Positions 9,501 through 17,306 of a DNA stretch of 64,000 nt are shown here, one piece after another (positions within the stretch are counted from its first letter, which is position 1; every line of letters begins with the position of its first letter). The notes under the pieces are model-generated. The model was not told where the DNA came from and ran no database searches. It was given only the letters and a program-made list of their open reading frames with translations. The stretch covers positions 186,001 to 250,000 of the forward strand of contig NZ_JACHGW010000003.1 in the NCBI RefSeq assembly GCF_014202505.1. The letters are read 5' to 3'. The position numbers and the translations under genes were made by a program. Source of the stretch: Armatimonas rosea (GTDB taxonomy: Bacteria; Armatimonadota; Armatimonadia; Armatimonadales; Armatimonadaceae).

Positions 9501-10182
9501 CGATCACGACACTCTCTCGCTTGCCGTCGCTGCGCTGGCTCTCAGGGTCAAAGGGCCGGATGCTCTCGACATCATCGCCAAAGAGGTCGATCCGAATCGG
9601 GCCTTCCGAGTCGGCGGGCCAGACATCCAAGAGATCGCCGCGCCGTGCGAACGTCCCCGGAAGCTGCACGAGATCGGTGCGGCGGTAGCCAAAGGCATTG
9701 AGGCGCGCGGCGGTCTGGTCGAGCGAGAGCGTGCTGCCCACCGTGACTGTCAAGCGCCGTGCCTTGAGCACCGACGGTGGCGGGGCGAGCTGGAGCAGGG
9801 CGGTGGCCGTGGTCACCAGCACCTTGGGGTAGCTCCCCTGTGCTAGGTCGCCCAAGAGCCGCACGCGCTTGCCCGAGCCACGCACATCCCGCTCCGAGTC
9901 GGCATCGTCTAAGAGTAGGTTGAGCGAGCTGGGAAGCCGCTCCACCCCCTCGATCCCAAAGAGTGCGATATCCTCCGCCAGCCGCGCCGCGGCATCGTCG
10001 GTGTAGGTCACGACAACCAGAGGCTGAGAGAAGTCTTGGGCGAGGCGTGCCAGGAGCCAGCCTCGTCCAGCGACAGGCATTCCTTCGAGCTGGACAGCAC
10101 AGAGACCCTGCCGCAGTGCTTCTTCGGCCTGCGCCAGGGTCTTCCAGCCATCCGCCTGTGAGAGCAGAGCGGTCAAGTTCAT
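6592..10182 (-). CDS. mfd: Transcription-repair coupling factor Mfd
   Basis: A protein of 1196 residues counted from ATG 10182 (MNLTALLSQADG), the usual length. It has the UvrB-homology module near the N-terminus, the RNA-polymerase-interaction domain beginning at ITSLLDVKAGDYVVHIHHGV, and the RecG-like translocase. The translocase shows Walker A GDVGFGKTE, DEEQRFG (DEEQ box), SATPIPRT, and motif VI QLRGRVGRS, followed by the C-terminal TRCF domain. Mfd removes stalled RNA polymerase and recruits UvrA to DNA damage. The ORF is open 59 codons further upstream, but that part overlaps the divergent TPR gene's leader and lacks similarity. TATAAT (rc of 10192-10197) ends only 9 nt from the ATG, so the leader is very short. 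Confidence 0.97.
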   Translation of the reverse strand: MNLTALLSQADGWKTLAQAEEALRQGLCAVQLEGMPVAGRGWLLARLAQDFSQPLVVVTYTDDAAARLAEDIALFGIEGVERLPSSLNLLLDDADSERDVRGSGKRVRLLGDLAQGSYPKVLVTTATALLQLAPPPSVLKARRLTVTVGSTLSLDQTAARLNAFGYRRTDLVQLPGTFARRGDLLDVWPADSEGPIRIDLFGDDVESIRPFDPESQRSDGKRESVVIVAAHEMAYSRERMAAAQETLKKQLAVALKSFASAPERAEKLRDSAEGDIVKIGLANYFGGVERYLPLLHPDAVPTASFLPEGALLILDEPAQLEPYAERVLDGITKSLAGRAERGEILPPSGSPNLGGGGGLWGEFTPTFQALTAAHPTLLLTLLARALPFLAPSQHLTVQGAPAESFGGRPAPLKDAIATWTSNGATVAIVSAQAPRIRGFGVLETEKVKLIDGLLPAGFRLPEAGLVVLSDAEIFGDRHKFKKQTKRKEFREGMRITSLLDVKAGDYVVHIHHGVGVYAGLTKMNTAPFPGAPPVEKEFLVIAYEGSDRLYVPVDQVDRVQKYIGSEGGSPSVNKLGGTEWLKATAKAKRQVKEIAGELIALYAKRQSIEGYAYAPDSPWIQDMEQAFPYTETPDQLAAIEDVKRDLESPRPMDRLICGDVGFGKTEVAMRAAFKVASEGRQVAVLCPTTVLASQHFQTFSERLAAFPVRVDQLSRFRSNKEHSKTIEDLRVGGVDIVVGTHRLLSKDVAFKDLGLVIVDEEQRFGVVHKERLKQLRQSVDVLAMSATPIPRTMHMSLSGIRDMSLINDPPEGRSAVKTYVKEFDDMLIREAILRELDHGGQVYFLHNRVESIYHIANHIEQLVPTARCKVAHGQMSNDDLEDTMFEFYHKKFDVLVCTTIVESGLDIPNVNTIIIDNADKLGLSQLYQLRGRVGRSKVQAYAYLLYRRGKNLSTIAEQRLDAVRELTDLGSGYKIALRDLELRGAGNLLGAEQSGTVSSVGFDLYLQLLEQAIHELKGEEPDKEDIPLPTVDLPVAATIPQTYIPAEPQRILMYKKLAAVRDRADVARLQDEFEDRFGTPPPPVWNALGLLRLRLRCAEVGIESIQTEARQVIVTFKAGVALPKHAVRALAAAFKPAQGYSFEPGKVVMNIQTLKVLPQTEELVEYLDKALKEPPPTPDSKSEERRRDIRASLRGR

Positions 10183-10191
10183 GGAAACGGG

Positions 10192-10197
10192 ATTATA
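10192..10197 (-). promoter_or_regulatory. mfd -10 box, near-leaderless
   Basis: A consensus TATAAT on the minus strand lies 9 nt before the mfd ATG. Transcription would start about 3 nt before the start codon. No Shine-Dalgarno exists between them. Confidence 0.6.
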
Positions 10198-10251
10198 CCC
10201 CTCGCAAGAAAAAAATTCCGTTTGTGTCACTCCAGGAGAAGTAAAGAGTCG

Positions 10252-10276
10252 TATACTCTTGCTAATCGCAAAGGAG
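10252..10276 (+). promoter_or_regulatory. -10 box and ribosome binding site of first TPR gene
   Basis: TATACT (10252-10257) and AAGGAG (10271-10276) precede the ATG at 10286 with a 9-nt spacing. They fix the start inside a longer open frame that begins at 10181. Confidence 0.55.
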
Positions 10277-10285
10277 ATAGTTGAT

Positions 10286-11560
10286 ATGGCAGATGAGCAG
10301 ACACTGCGCGACCAGGGCGCGCAGCTTTTACGCGAAGGGAAGGTTCGGGAAGCGGTCACGCTTTTACAGCAGGCAGCGGAGCAGAACCCCCAAGATGAGG
10401 GGACCTGGCGGCTCTTGGGGGCCGCACTAGGGCAGAGCCACGACCCGGAGGGCTCGGTTACCGCGTTTCAGAAGGCAGTTACCCTGCTACCGACCTCCGC
10501 AAAGAACCACTACAACCTGGCGGTCGCTCTCCAGGTGGCCGAGCGTGGCAACGAGGCCCGGCAACACCTAGAGAAAGCACTGGCGCTGGACCCCAGCTAC
10601 GAGCAAGCGCGCCTGCGTCTGCGCGACCTGGCCGCCAAGACCGCCCCCGCCCCGATGGGCACCCTGACGCCCGCCGCGCCGCCGCCGCCGCGCACCAGCC
10701 TGACACCGGTCGGGGGAGGCGCGGGGCTCGCTCCGATTGGGGGGCTCGCGCCCATTGGGGGAGGGGCACCAGAGCCGCCCGCTCCGACAATGGCGGGCTT
10801 GCAGCCCGTTGGAGGAGGTGCGCCCGAGTACAGCGCCTCGCCGGGAGGCTACACGCCACCGTCGAGCCTCAGTGCGCCTACAGCGGGACCCCCGACCGGC
10901 TCGCGCGAGAAGCCCCTCGATATCCACGAGGGAATCCGCGCCACGGGCTACGATGCCTACCGCGGCCTCCAGGGCGATGTCGAGGGGGCGGTGCGTGGCT
11001 TCAACTTCGGGGCGATGATCTTTGGCCCGATCTGGCTCTGGAACCACGGGATGAGCGATATCGCCAAGTACTGGATTGTGGGACGCTTTGTGCTCCGTAT
11101 CGGGTTTGCAAGCTTCAATATCGGCTGGGGAGACATGGTGGTCGAGGTGCTCCAGCTCCTGGCGCGTGTCTTCCTGGGATTTTTTGGCAACCGCTTGGGC
11201 TGGGAGAACCGCTCCTGGGACGATGTCGATGACTTCAAGAGCTGCCAGCGGACCTGGGCCTGGTGGGCGCTGGGCTTTGTGGCGCTCGGAGCAGTGCTCT
11301 TCTTCACGGTCTCGACACTTATCTTCTCTATGCTGGGCCTCTCCGCGCTCACGGGAATGCGCGACGAACCTAAGACCCAGTCTATCCGTGCGCCCGATGG
11401 AACCCGGATGGAGATCCGCCAGGAGCAGGGGGGAGATGGCTCCTCGACCATGCGAATGTCGGATGGGACGGTGATGCATATTGATGCTCAGGGCAAGATG
11501 ACGGTCACCCAGCCCAATGGTCAGACACAGGGAATGCAACCAGGGGGTATGGGGCGGTAA
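10286..11560 (+). CDS. TPR membrane protein with DUF2628-like tail
   Basis: A 424-residue protein. Residues 1-115 hold about three TPR units (TWRLLGAALGQSHDPEGS, NHYNLAVALQVAERG, ARQHLEKALALDPSYEQA). A Pro/Gly/Ala-rich linker with repeated APIGG/TPVGGG-like blocks spans residues 120-220. A membrane domain follows, with FNFGAMIFGPIWLWNHG, typical of DUF2628 proteins, and further hydrophobic segments. A hydrophilic C-terminus rich in Met, Gln and Gly ends the protein. It is the first of three tandem TPR genes whose TPR part is clearly paralogous, most closely to the third. A soluble TPR domain tethered to the membrane suggests a scaffold; the partner is unknown. Confidence 0.78.
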   Translation: MADEQTLRDQGAQLLREGKVREAVTLLQQAAEQNPQDEGTWRLLGAALGQSHDPEGSVTAFQKAVTLLPTSAKNHYNLAVALQVAERGNEARQHLEKALALDPSYEQARLRLRDLAAKTAPAPMGTLTPAAPPPPRTSLTPVGGGAGLAPIGGLAPIGGGAPEPPAPTMAGLQPVGGGAPEYSASPGGYTPPSSLSAPTAGPPTGSREKPLDIHEGIRATGYDAYRGLQGDVEGAVRGFNFGAMIFGPIWLWNHGMSDIAKYWIVGRFVLRIGFASFNIGWGDMVVEVLQLLARVFLGFFGNRLGWENRSWDDVDDFKSCQRTWAWWALGFVALGAVLFFTVSTLIFSMLGLSALTGMRDEPKTQSIRAPDGTRMEIRQEQGGDGSSTMRMSDGTVMHIDAQGKMTVTQPNGQTQGMQPGGMGR

Positions 11561-11574
11561 AATAGCGTTTACTC

Positions 11575-12339
11575 ATGGATGAAACCAACGCGCGATACGA
11601 GCCCGGGAAGGCGCATCTTCGCGCCAAAGAGTTTACCGAGGCGACAGCGGCTTTTCAAAAGCTAACTGTCGCCGACCCACAAGACGCCGAGGCCTGGCAG
11701 TTTCTCGGAGCTGCACAGAGCCAGAGCAAGAACTGGGCTGCCGCTGTCTCCGCCTTTCGCAAGGCGGAGGCACTGGAGTCGACCGCACGCAACCGCTACA
11801 ACCTGGCGGTCGCCCTTAGCGAGGGGCTCTCTCGCCACGATGAGGCCCGCCTCTATCTGGAGCGTGCTCTGGAGGCAGATCCCAACCACGCGCCCAGCAA
11901 GGCCTTTCTCAAGCAGGTGATCGCCCTGAGCGCCGCCCCCACCTACGACCCACAGCAGGCACAGCGCCGAATGTCGCAGCTGGAGCGGCAGCGCGGGCCG
12001 GTCTCGCTGGGGCGAGCTGTGCTCGGCGGCGCGGTTGCGGTCGTGGTGGCAGGGGCGACCTGCTGGCTCTGGAACCTGGCGTCCCAGTTTGTCGGCAGCG
12101 GTCCGCTGGTGGCCTACGGCGCGGGCTGGCTGGTGGGACTCCTGACCGCCAAGGCCTGTGGGCGGGGCGGACGAACCGCCGCACTGCTGGCCGGTGGGGT
12201 GGCAGGAGTGGCCTTTGTGATCCTGGGGGGGATTCTTATCGCCCGGGCCCCCGATGACTGGATCTGGATTATTGTCAATGTCTTGGCGGTTGTAGTGGGG
12301 ACACGCCAGGCCTACCGGATCGCTCTGGCGGCAGAGTGA
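11575..12339 (+). CDS. TPR membrane protein, second of three
   Basis: A 254-residue protein with TPR units at residues 5-110 (AEAWQFLGAAQSQSKNW, NRYNLAVALSEGLSRHDEA, YLERALEADPNHAPS). Four hydrophobic segments follow between about residues 145 and 250 (GRAVLGGAVAVVVAGATCW, VAYGAGWLVGLL, AALLAGGVAGVAFVILGGIL, WIWIIVNVLAVVVG). Its ATG is 14 nt after the previous stop. There is no Shine-Dalgarno, but TAAAAT (11558-11563) ends 11 nt before the ATG, so it can have its own nearly leaderless transcript besides read-through. The function is unknown; the pairing of TPR and membrane domains matches its two neighbours. Confidence 0.75.
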   Translation: MDETNARYEPGKAHLRAKEFTEATAAFQKLTVADPQDAEAWQFLGAAQSQSKNWAAAVSAFRKAEALESTARNRYNLAVALSEGLSRHDEARLYLERALEADPNHAPSKAFLKQVIALSAAPTYDPQQAQRRMSQLERQRGPVSLGRAVLGGAVAVVVAGATCWLWNLASQFVGSGPLVAYGAGWLVGLLTAKACGRGGRTAALLAGGVAGVAFVILGGILIARAPDDWIWIIVNVLAVVVGTRQAYRIALAAE

Positions 12340-12359
12340 CGTATAAGGAGAGACCAGCG

Positions 12360-13178
12360 ATGTCGACACCACGTGAGGTTGGGGTACTTCGGATGAAGGA
12401 GGGGCGCTTCTCAGAGGCCGCTGCCGCCCTCGCCGATGCCGTGGCACAGGATCCCAAGGATGTGGGGGCCTGGCGCCTGCTCGGAGGCGCACTCGCTGCC
12501 TTGGAGGACACCCCCGGGGCGGTTGCGGCCTTCCAGCACACGGTCGCCCTCGATCCCAACCAGCCCAAGAACCACTATAACCTCGCGCTCTCGCTCCAGG
12601 CGGCAGGCGACCGGAGCGGGGCACGTCAGCACTTTACACACGCCCTGGCCCTCGATCCCGGCTATGAGCAAGCCACGCAGCGCCTCCGGGAGCTCGATGC
12701 TCTCCCCACGGTCCCGCCCGTGCGGATGGCACCCCCGCCGCCACCACCAACATCCGCCCCGAGTGGGGGACGGGTGCCGCTACCGCCGAACTACGCTCCG
12801 ACAAACCAGAGCTACACCCCGCCCTCGACCCTGGACTACGGCGGGGGCTACAGCGCCGCATCACCGGGCTACGGCTACGGCCAGGCACAGCGCCAGCAGG
12901 AGCGCCCCATGGTGGGCACGAGTGTCGCACCGCCCGTCAATGGGACCAATGTGCTGGTGATGGGAATCCTCGGCCTGACCCTGACTCCCATTCTCTCGCC
13001 CTTTGCCTGGTACCACGGCAAGCGTGCCCTAGAGCTCCTCGACCAGAACCCGCAGGCCGACCAGCGCCAGCGCTCCAATGCCCAGGCAGGACTCGTGCTC
13101 GGGGTGGTGGGGACGGTGCTCCTGGCACTGGGGGCGATCCTGCTCTGGCTGGTCTGGCTGGGCGGCGGTTTTCGCTAG
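12360..13178 (+). CDS. TPR membrane protein with DUF4190-like tail, third of three
   Basis: A 272-residue protein. Three TPR units occupy residues 1-110 and are close in sequence to the first gene of the trio (WRLLGGALAALEDTPGA, KNHYNLALSLQAAGDRSGA, ALALDPGYEQATQRLREL). A Pro/Tyr/Gly-rich linker follows (residues 120-190). The C-terminal two-helix membrane module (NVLVMGILGLTLTPILSPF, then QAGLVLGVVGTVLLALGAIL) resembles DUF4190. The frame opens at GTG 12336, overlapping the previous stop. AAGGAG at 12345-12350 points to ATG 12360 as the real start. It is in an operon with the upstream TPR gene. Confidence 0.77.
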   Translation: MSTPREVGVLRMKEGRFSEAAAALADAVAQDPKDVGAWRLLGGALAALEDTPGAVAAFQHTVALDPNQPKNHYNLALSLQAAGDRSGARQHFTHALALDPGYEQATQRLRELDALPTVPPVRMAPPPPPPTSAPSGGRVPLPPNYAPTNQSYTPPSTLDYGGGYSAASPGYGYGQAQRQQERPMVGTSVAPPVNGTNVLVMGILGLTLTPILSPFAWYHGKRALELLDQNPQADQRQRSNAQAGLVLGVVGTVLLALGAILLWLVWLGGGFR

Positions 13179-13221
13179 GCTGTCACAAAGAGATGCGGGA
13201 GCGCGTCTTTAAGAGGAGACT

Positions 13222-14130
13222 ATGAAACGCACACTGGTTTCTTGGGGGCTCGCGCTCGGCGCCTGCCTGGCACTAACAGGCTGTGGGAGCAGCGGGTTCG
13301 ACCTACGCTACCCCCAGCGGGTCGTCTTTACGTCCACGCGCGATGGCAATGCGGAGATCTACCTGATGGATACCCGCGGGGTCAACCCAACCCGCCTGAC
13401 CAGCAACACCGCGCGGGACTTCCAGCCCAAGCTCAGTCAAGACCGCACCAAGATTGTCTTTACCTCGGATCGCGATGGTGGTGACTACGATCTCTTCACG
13501 ATGGATGCACGCGGCAAGAGTGTGGTCCAGCTCACGAGCAACAACAAGCTCGATGCCGATCCCGCTTGGTCGCCCGATGGGACGCAGCTCGCCTTTGTCT
13601 CGGACCGCGATGGCAACGACGAGGTCTACGTGATGAACGCGGATGGCACCAATGTCCGGCGGCTGACCAACACCTCTGCCCAGGAAGAGACCCCTGCCTG
13701 GTCGCCCGATGGCACTAAGCTTGCCTTCGGGAGCAACCGCGATGGTAATTTTGAGATCTATGTGATGAACGCGGATGGAACCAACCAGAAGCGCCTGACC
13801 AACAATACAGCCAGCGACGACTCCCCCGCCTGGGCACCGTCGGGGAGCACGATCGCCTTTGCCACCAACCGCAACGGGAAGTACGATCTCTACTCCCTCA
13901 ATGCCAACGATGGCTCGGACCTGCGCCGTCTGACCAGCGATGCCGCCGACGACGACTCGCCCAGCTATACCGCCGATGGCCAGACCCTGGTCTTTGCCTC
14001 AAACCGTACGGGGAACTTTGAGATCTATGCCGCCGACCCCGACGGTCTCAATGTCCGCCACCTCACCGATACTCCTGAGGCCGATTCGGGTGCCCATACC
14101 CGCGCGGTGCTACGAAACCGGAGACACTAA
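13222..14130 (+). CDS. PD40/TolB-like beta-propeller lipoprotein
   Basis: A 302-residue protein with signal peptide and lipobox (LALTGCGSSG, Cys at residue 21). It therefore becomes a lipoprotein. The rest is made of about six PD40 (TolB-type WD40-like) blades, each with AWSPDGTKLAFGSNRDGN and YVMNADGTN-like strands (residues 35-290). Such propellers bind protein or peptide partners; in TolB they link the Tol-Pal system. Here no OmpA or Pal gene is next to it, so a dedicated Tol role is not supported. A Shine-Dalgarno (AAGAGGAG) stands before the ATG. The neighbouring gene just 3 nt downstream encodes another PD40 protein, so the two form an operon. Confidence 0.82.
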   Translation: MKRTLVSWGLALGACLALTGCGSSGFDLRYPQRVVFTSTRDGNAEIYLMDTRGVNPTRLTSNTARDFQPKLSQDRTKIVFTSDRDGGDYDLFTMDARGKSVVQLTSNNKLDADPAWSPDGTQLAFVSDRDGNDEVYVMNADGTNVRRLTNTSAQEETPAWSPDGTKLAFGSNRDGNFEIYVMNADGTNQKRLTNNTASDDSPAWAPSGSTIAFATNRNGKYDLYSLNANDGSDLRRLTSDAADDDSPSYTADGQTLVFASNRTGNFEIYAADPDGLNVRHLTDTPEADSGAHTRAVLRNRRH

Positions 14131-14133
14131 CCC

Positions 14134-15207
14134 ATGAAGAAACTTCTCGTGACCGCCCTCGCCCTAAGCGTCGCGTCCACCGCCTTTGCCCAAGCACGGG
14201 GGCGAGAGGAAAAAAAGCAAGAAGAGAAGCCCACCAAGACCGAGACGCGCTCCCGTGAGGAGACCAAGCAGCGCGATGATCGCAACGACCGCCGCGACGA
14301 CCGGGACCGGCGGGACTCGGGGGGGCTTCGGGATATCATCATCCTCACCAATCCCATCCCGCGCTGGCCGGACTCCCGCTGGCCCCGTCAAGACTACGAC
14401 CGCTTGCACGTCCCGCGCCTGACCTTTGTCCGCGATGGGGTGGGCCTCTGCACAACGGGGGAGGCGGGCCAGGAGCCGCTCGTGCTGCGACGCAACATCA
14501 CCCTCGGGGCCCAGAGCCCGGCACGCGCCCCCCGCAAGGGCCGCCTCGCCTATGTGGCACCGGTCAACAACCAGCTCGCACTCTTCACCATCGCCGACAA
14601 CCTGACACGCTCCCACCAGCTCACCGACCCGAAGTGGGGAGATGCCGATCTACCTACCTGGTCGCCCGATGACAATACAATCGCCTTTGTCTCCCACCGC
14701 GACGGCAACGACGAGCTCTACACGGTCTCTGCCGGCGGAGGTAGGCCCCAGCGCCTTACCAATCATCCCGGCCGCGATACACAGCCTGCCTGGTCCCCCG
14801 GTGGCAAGTGGATCGTCTTCGTCTCCGACCGTGGGGGCAAGCCCGCTCTCTGGCGCATCCCCGCCCAAGGTGGCAATCCCACGGCACTAGAAGCCTGTCC
14901 CCCCGGCATCCCCTCCGACCCCACCTTCTCCCCCGACGGGCGCTTTCTGGTCGCCAGCTTTGAAGAGGCCCCCGGTAAAAAACACCTCTGGAAGGTCGAT
15001 CTTGATGCCAAAGAGGAGCCTCGCCGCCTCACCACAGAACCGGGTGACTACCGCCACCCCACCTTCCGCCCCGATGGGGGAAAGCTCGTCATGAGCGTGC
15101 GCACCGCCTCGGGCGGCTACGCCCTCGCCCTGCTCGACTTTTCCGCCAATGGCCTCCAACAACTAACCCCCGGCACCCTGAGCGACCATAGCCCTGTCTG
15201 GTGGTAA
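14134..15207 (+). CDS. Secreted PD40 beta-propeller protein
   Basis: A 357-residue protein with a Sec signal peptide (MKKLLVTALALSVASTAFA, cleavage after AFA). A highly charged low-complexity stretch of Lys, Glu, Arg and Asp follows (residues 22-65). Then come PD40 blades (TWSPDDNTIAFVSHRDGND, AWSPGGKWIVFVSDRGGK, TFSPDGRFLVASFEE, TFRPDGGKLVMSV) to the end. It starts 3 nt after the preceding propeller gene and is probably co-transcribed and co-translated. The charged linker may bind a surface polymer or simply space the propeller from the membrane. A specific function cannot be given. Confidence 0.78.
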   Translation: MKKLLVTALALSVASTAFAQARGREEKKQEEKPTKTETRSREETKQRDDRNDRRDDRDRRDSGGLRDIIILTNPIPRWPDSRWPRQDYDRLHVPRLTFVRDGVGLCTTGEAGQEPLVLRRNITLGAQSPARAPRKGRLAYVAPVNNQLALFTIADNLTRSHQLTDPKWGDADLPTWSPDDNTIAFVSHRDGNDELYTVSAGGGRPQRLTNHPGRDTQPAWSPGGKWIVFVSDRGGKPALWRIPAQGGNPTALEACPPGIPSDPTFSPDGRFLVASFEEAPGKKHLWKVDLDAKEEPRRLTTEPGDYRHPTFRPDGGKLVMSVRTASGGYALALLDFSANGLQQLTPGTLSDHSPVWW

Positions 15208-15235
15208 AGCAAAGGAAAACAATTTTTTGATTTCC

Positions 15236-15264
15236 TTGACAGAAGAGAAAGTGCAGGCTATACT
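15236..15264 (+). promoter_or_regulatory. Consensus promoter of tRNA-fMet
   Basis: TTGACA (15236-15241) and TATACT (15259-15264) are separated by exactly 17 bp. This is the best sigma-70-type promoter in the window, and it places the transcript start about 10 nt before the tRNA. Confidence 0.88.
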
Positions 15265-15280
15265 ACCTCTTGCATAACGA

Positions 15281-15353
<73 letters not shown>

Positions 15354-15361
15354 TTCGCAGA

Positions 15362-15397
15362 CCCTCATCTCTCCCCCCAGAGAGATGAGGGTTTTTT
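15362..15397 (+). terminator. Intrinsic terminator after tRNA-fMet
   Basis: An 11-bp stem (CCCTCATCTCT with AGAGATGAGGG) is followed by six T residues. It is a textbook intrinsic terminator. Confidence 0.92.
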
Positions 15398-15643
15398 GCT
15401 TCTAGACTAGGTAATTTTTAGCCCTATCTCTGCGCCATCTCGTGGCTATGAATGAGCTGTGGAGAATAGGGAATCTATCAAAATCCATCAAAAATGATTA
15501 GGTTTGGTCAAGAAATCACACAAACCACTTTGGAGGAACAAAAAGGAGAGCCCTAGATTGAATCTGAGGTGCTTCGTTTGGCTCGAACTCGTCTGAATCA
15601 AGAGGAGAGTCTCAGAGAATGTCAGATTTTGTGAACCAGCGAC
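15398..15643. other. AT-rich spacer without recognised gene
   Basis: This stretch separates the tRNA terminator from the convergent end of the SARP-AAA gene. It is lower in GC than its surroundings. No ORF with a convincing start, no RNA fold and no att-like duplication of the tRNA end was noticed. Confidence 0.4.
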
Positions 15644-17188
15644 TCAGGAGTTTAGGTGTCTGGCGAAGTAGTCTTGGTAGAGACGACAGCGGAGCGACAC
15701 CGCATCGGCGGACTCTCCGGCGATGATGCCTGCGCTTCGAAGCCGGTAGAAGTGGTCAATTGGCACGCGCGGGGTACCGCTCAGCAAAGTACGGAGCGAG
15801 GCGGCGAGTTCGGGGCTGGCGTGCACTCCGCTTAGCAAGCGCCGCAGGTGATCCCCAAACGGGCCTTCGTCGCGGCTCCCCTCGGTTTCTAGGTGCTCCA
15901 GTGTTGCGTTACGGCTGGCGAGCGCATCTAGGCAGCAGCGCGTCAGGTAGGGATGCCCAGCGGTGAGAGCGTGAACGCGCTCCAGAGAGCTCTGTGTTGC
16001 CAGGGGGGAGCCGTAGCGCTGGTTGAGCTCTGAGAGCTGAGCGAGTGTGAAATCGGAGAGGGTCGCACGGGTTCCCACGTTGAAGGGCGACTGGTTGGCA
16101 TCCAGGATAAAGAGATGCGCCTCGGTGGCGTAGCCGATAGCCAGGGTCAAGCGCGACCAGGAGCTTGTGGGCTTGAGGGCGCGCCGGTTGTGCCAGGAGC
16201 GAAAGAGGCCAAAGATATCCGAGGCAAAGGGGCTACTGAGCAGCCGGTCGGTCTCGTCGAGCGCCCAGATCACCGGCGACGGATCGGCAGCGAGGATGCG
16301 GCTCTGCAGGAACATCTCTAGGTTGGTCTGGGGCGGCAGGTCCTCTGGCCAGTCGTCGGCGGGGTAGAAGGGGATCTCCAGCTCCAGCGCCAGGGTGCGG
16401 GCGAGGAAGCGAAAGAAGACATCCGGGGTGGCGAGGCAGGTCTCGGGGAGCGCTTGAATGTCGGTGAGGACGACGCGGGTTCCCTGGTGGCGTGCCTGCT
16501 CTAGCCCGCGTGCCAGCAGGCTGGTCTTGCCGATCTGGCGGGGGCCTTTGACCAGCACGATGCTATCGCGGCGGGCGATGGCATCGGCAAAGTCCCTGTC
16601 GGCAGGCCGCTCGATATAGAAGCGCGAGCCAGGGAAAACCGCCCCACCCGTGGTCTCCAGAGCGATGGTTTCTGTGGGCGTCGTGTTGGCAGTGCGCTCT
16701 CGTAGGCGTTGCGCGATCCGTGCCCGTCGCTGGCGTGCCTCCACTGCCCACACCTCGCTCCAGCCCTCCAAGAGTGGCGCTTCGGCGAGCACGAGCGCTC
16801 TCTGCCAGTCCTGCGGATCGGGGCTGGCGGCCTGGGTGTCGAAGGCGAGCAGATCGCAGTCAATACCGTCGAGGTTAAGCTGAACGACCCCCTTGCCGAC
16901 ACTGGCCAGCACCCCGGCATCGTCGCCGAGGTGCTGGCGGAGCGAGTAGATCGCTTGCCGCGTCGAGGGAAACTCCCCGGACTCGCTACGAGCTTCGGAG
17001 GGCCAGAAGAGTCCGGCGAGGGTTCGGTAGGTGATCGGGGTGCTGTGGTGGAGTACAAGATAGGCCAGGAGGCGCTCCCCCTCCCGCAGATGCAGGCCAG
17101 GAACACTCACGCCCCCTCTGGTTACGCAAAAGGCCCCAAAGAGCCGTATCGAGAGCAGCACCGGCACGGATTTTGTCACGCAAACCAC
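15644..17188 (-). CDS. SARP-type DNA-binding domain fused to AAA/STAND-like ATPase
   Basis: A 514-residue fusion. Residues ~10-115 form an OmpR/SARP-type winged helix (LSIRLFGAFCV, then RLLAYLVLHH, TYRTLAGLFWP, STRQAIYSLRQHLGD). A short BTAD-like helical start follows. From about residue 175 comes an AAA-like ATPase (AAA_35 family) with Walker A GPRQIGKTS (215-223), Walker B VIWALDETD (D311-E312) and a conserved QSPFNVG motif. SARPs activate genes by binding direct repeats next to -10 boxes. The ATPase part is closest to that of the cyclase-TIR protein. The start could be GTG 17188, 17167 or 17161; none has a Shine-Dalgarno. The operator repeats at 17175-17211 overlap the gene's start, suggesting autoregulation. 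Confidence 0.8.
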   Translation of the reverse strand: MVCVTKSVPVLLSIRLFGAFCVTRGGVSVPGLHLREGERLLAYLVLHHSTPITYRTLAGLFWPSEARSESGEFPSTRQAIYSLRQHLGDDAGVLASVGKGVVQLNLDGIDCDLLAFDTQAASPDPQDWQRALVLAEAPLLEGWSEVWAVEARQRRARIAQRLRERTANTTPTETIALETTGGAVFPGSRFYIERPADRDFADAIARRDSIVLVKGPRQIGKTSLLARGLEQARHQGTRVVLTDIQALPETCLATPDVFFRFLARTLALELEIPFYPADDWPEDLPPQTNLEMFLQSRILAADPSPVIWALDETDRLLSSPFASDIFGLFRSWHNRRALKPTSSWSRLTLAIGYATEAHLFILDANQSPFNVGTRATLSDFTLAQLSELNQRYGSPLATQSSLERVHALTAGHPYLTRCCLDALASRNATLEHLETEGSRDEGPFGDHLRRLLSGVHASPELAASLRTLLSGTPRVPIDHFYRLRSAGIIAGESADAVSLRCRLYQDYFARHLNS

Positions 17189-17226
17189 CGCACGTCACGC
17201 AACGGTGACGGAGTCCTCTCTATAAT
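17175..17226 (+). promoter_or_regulatory. SARP-like operator and promoter of the WD40-AAA gene
   Basis: GTCACGCAA occurs at 17175-17183 and 17194-17202 (19-bp period). The second copy starts a heptamer pair, GTCACGC and GTGACGG, separated by 4 bp (11-bp period). The last heptamer ends at 17211, 9 bp before TATAAT (17221-17226). The same arrangement is found at 21894-21945. SARP binding sites are known to be heptamer direct repeats with 11-bp period placed about 8 bp before the -10 box. Confidence 0.75.
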
Positions 17227-17306
17227 AAGGGTATATTGCACGTATCTTCAGTTCCCTATAGAACGTCAGGACTCCTGCAAAGAAGGTTTCTAGGAAAGCA
17301 CAGTTC

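Noticed and set aside
12845-12900. Gly/Tyr/Gln-rich repeat in the third TPR gene as a tandem DNA repeat
   Set aside because: It is a low-complexity protein linker without exact DNA repetition.
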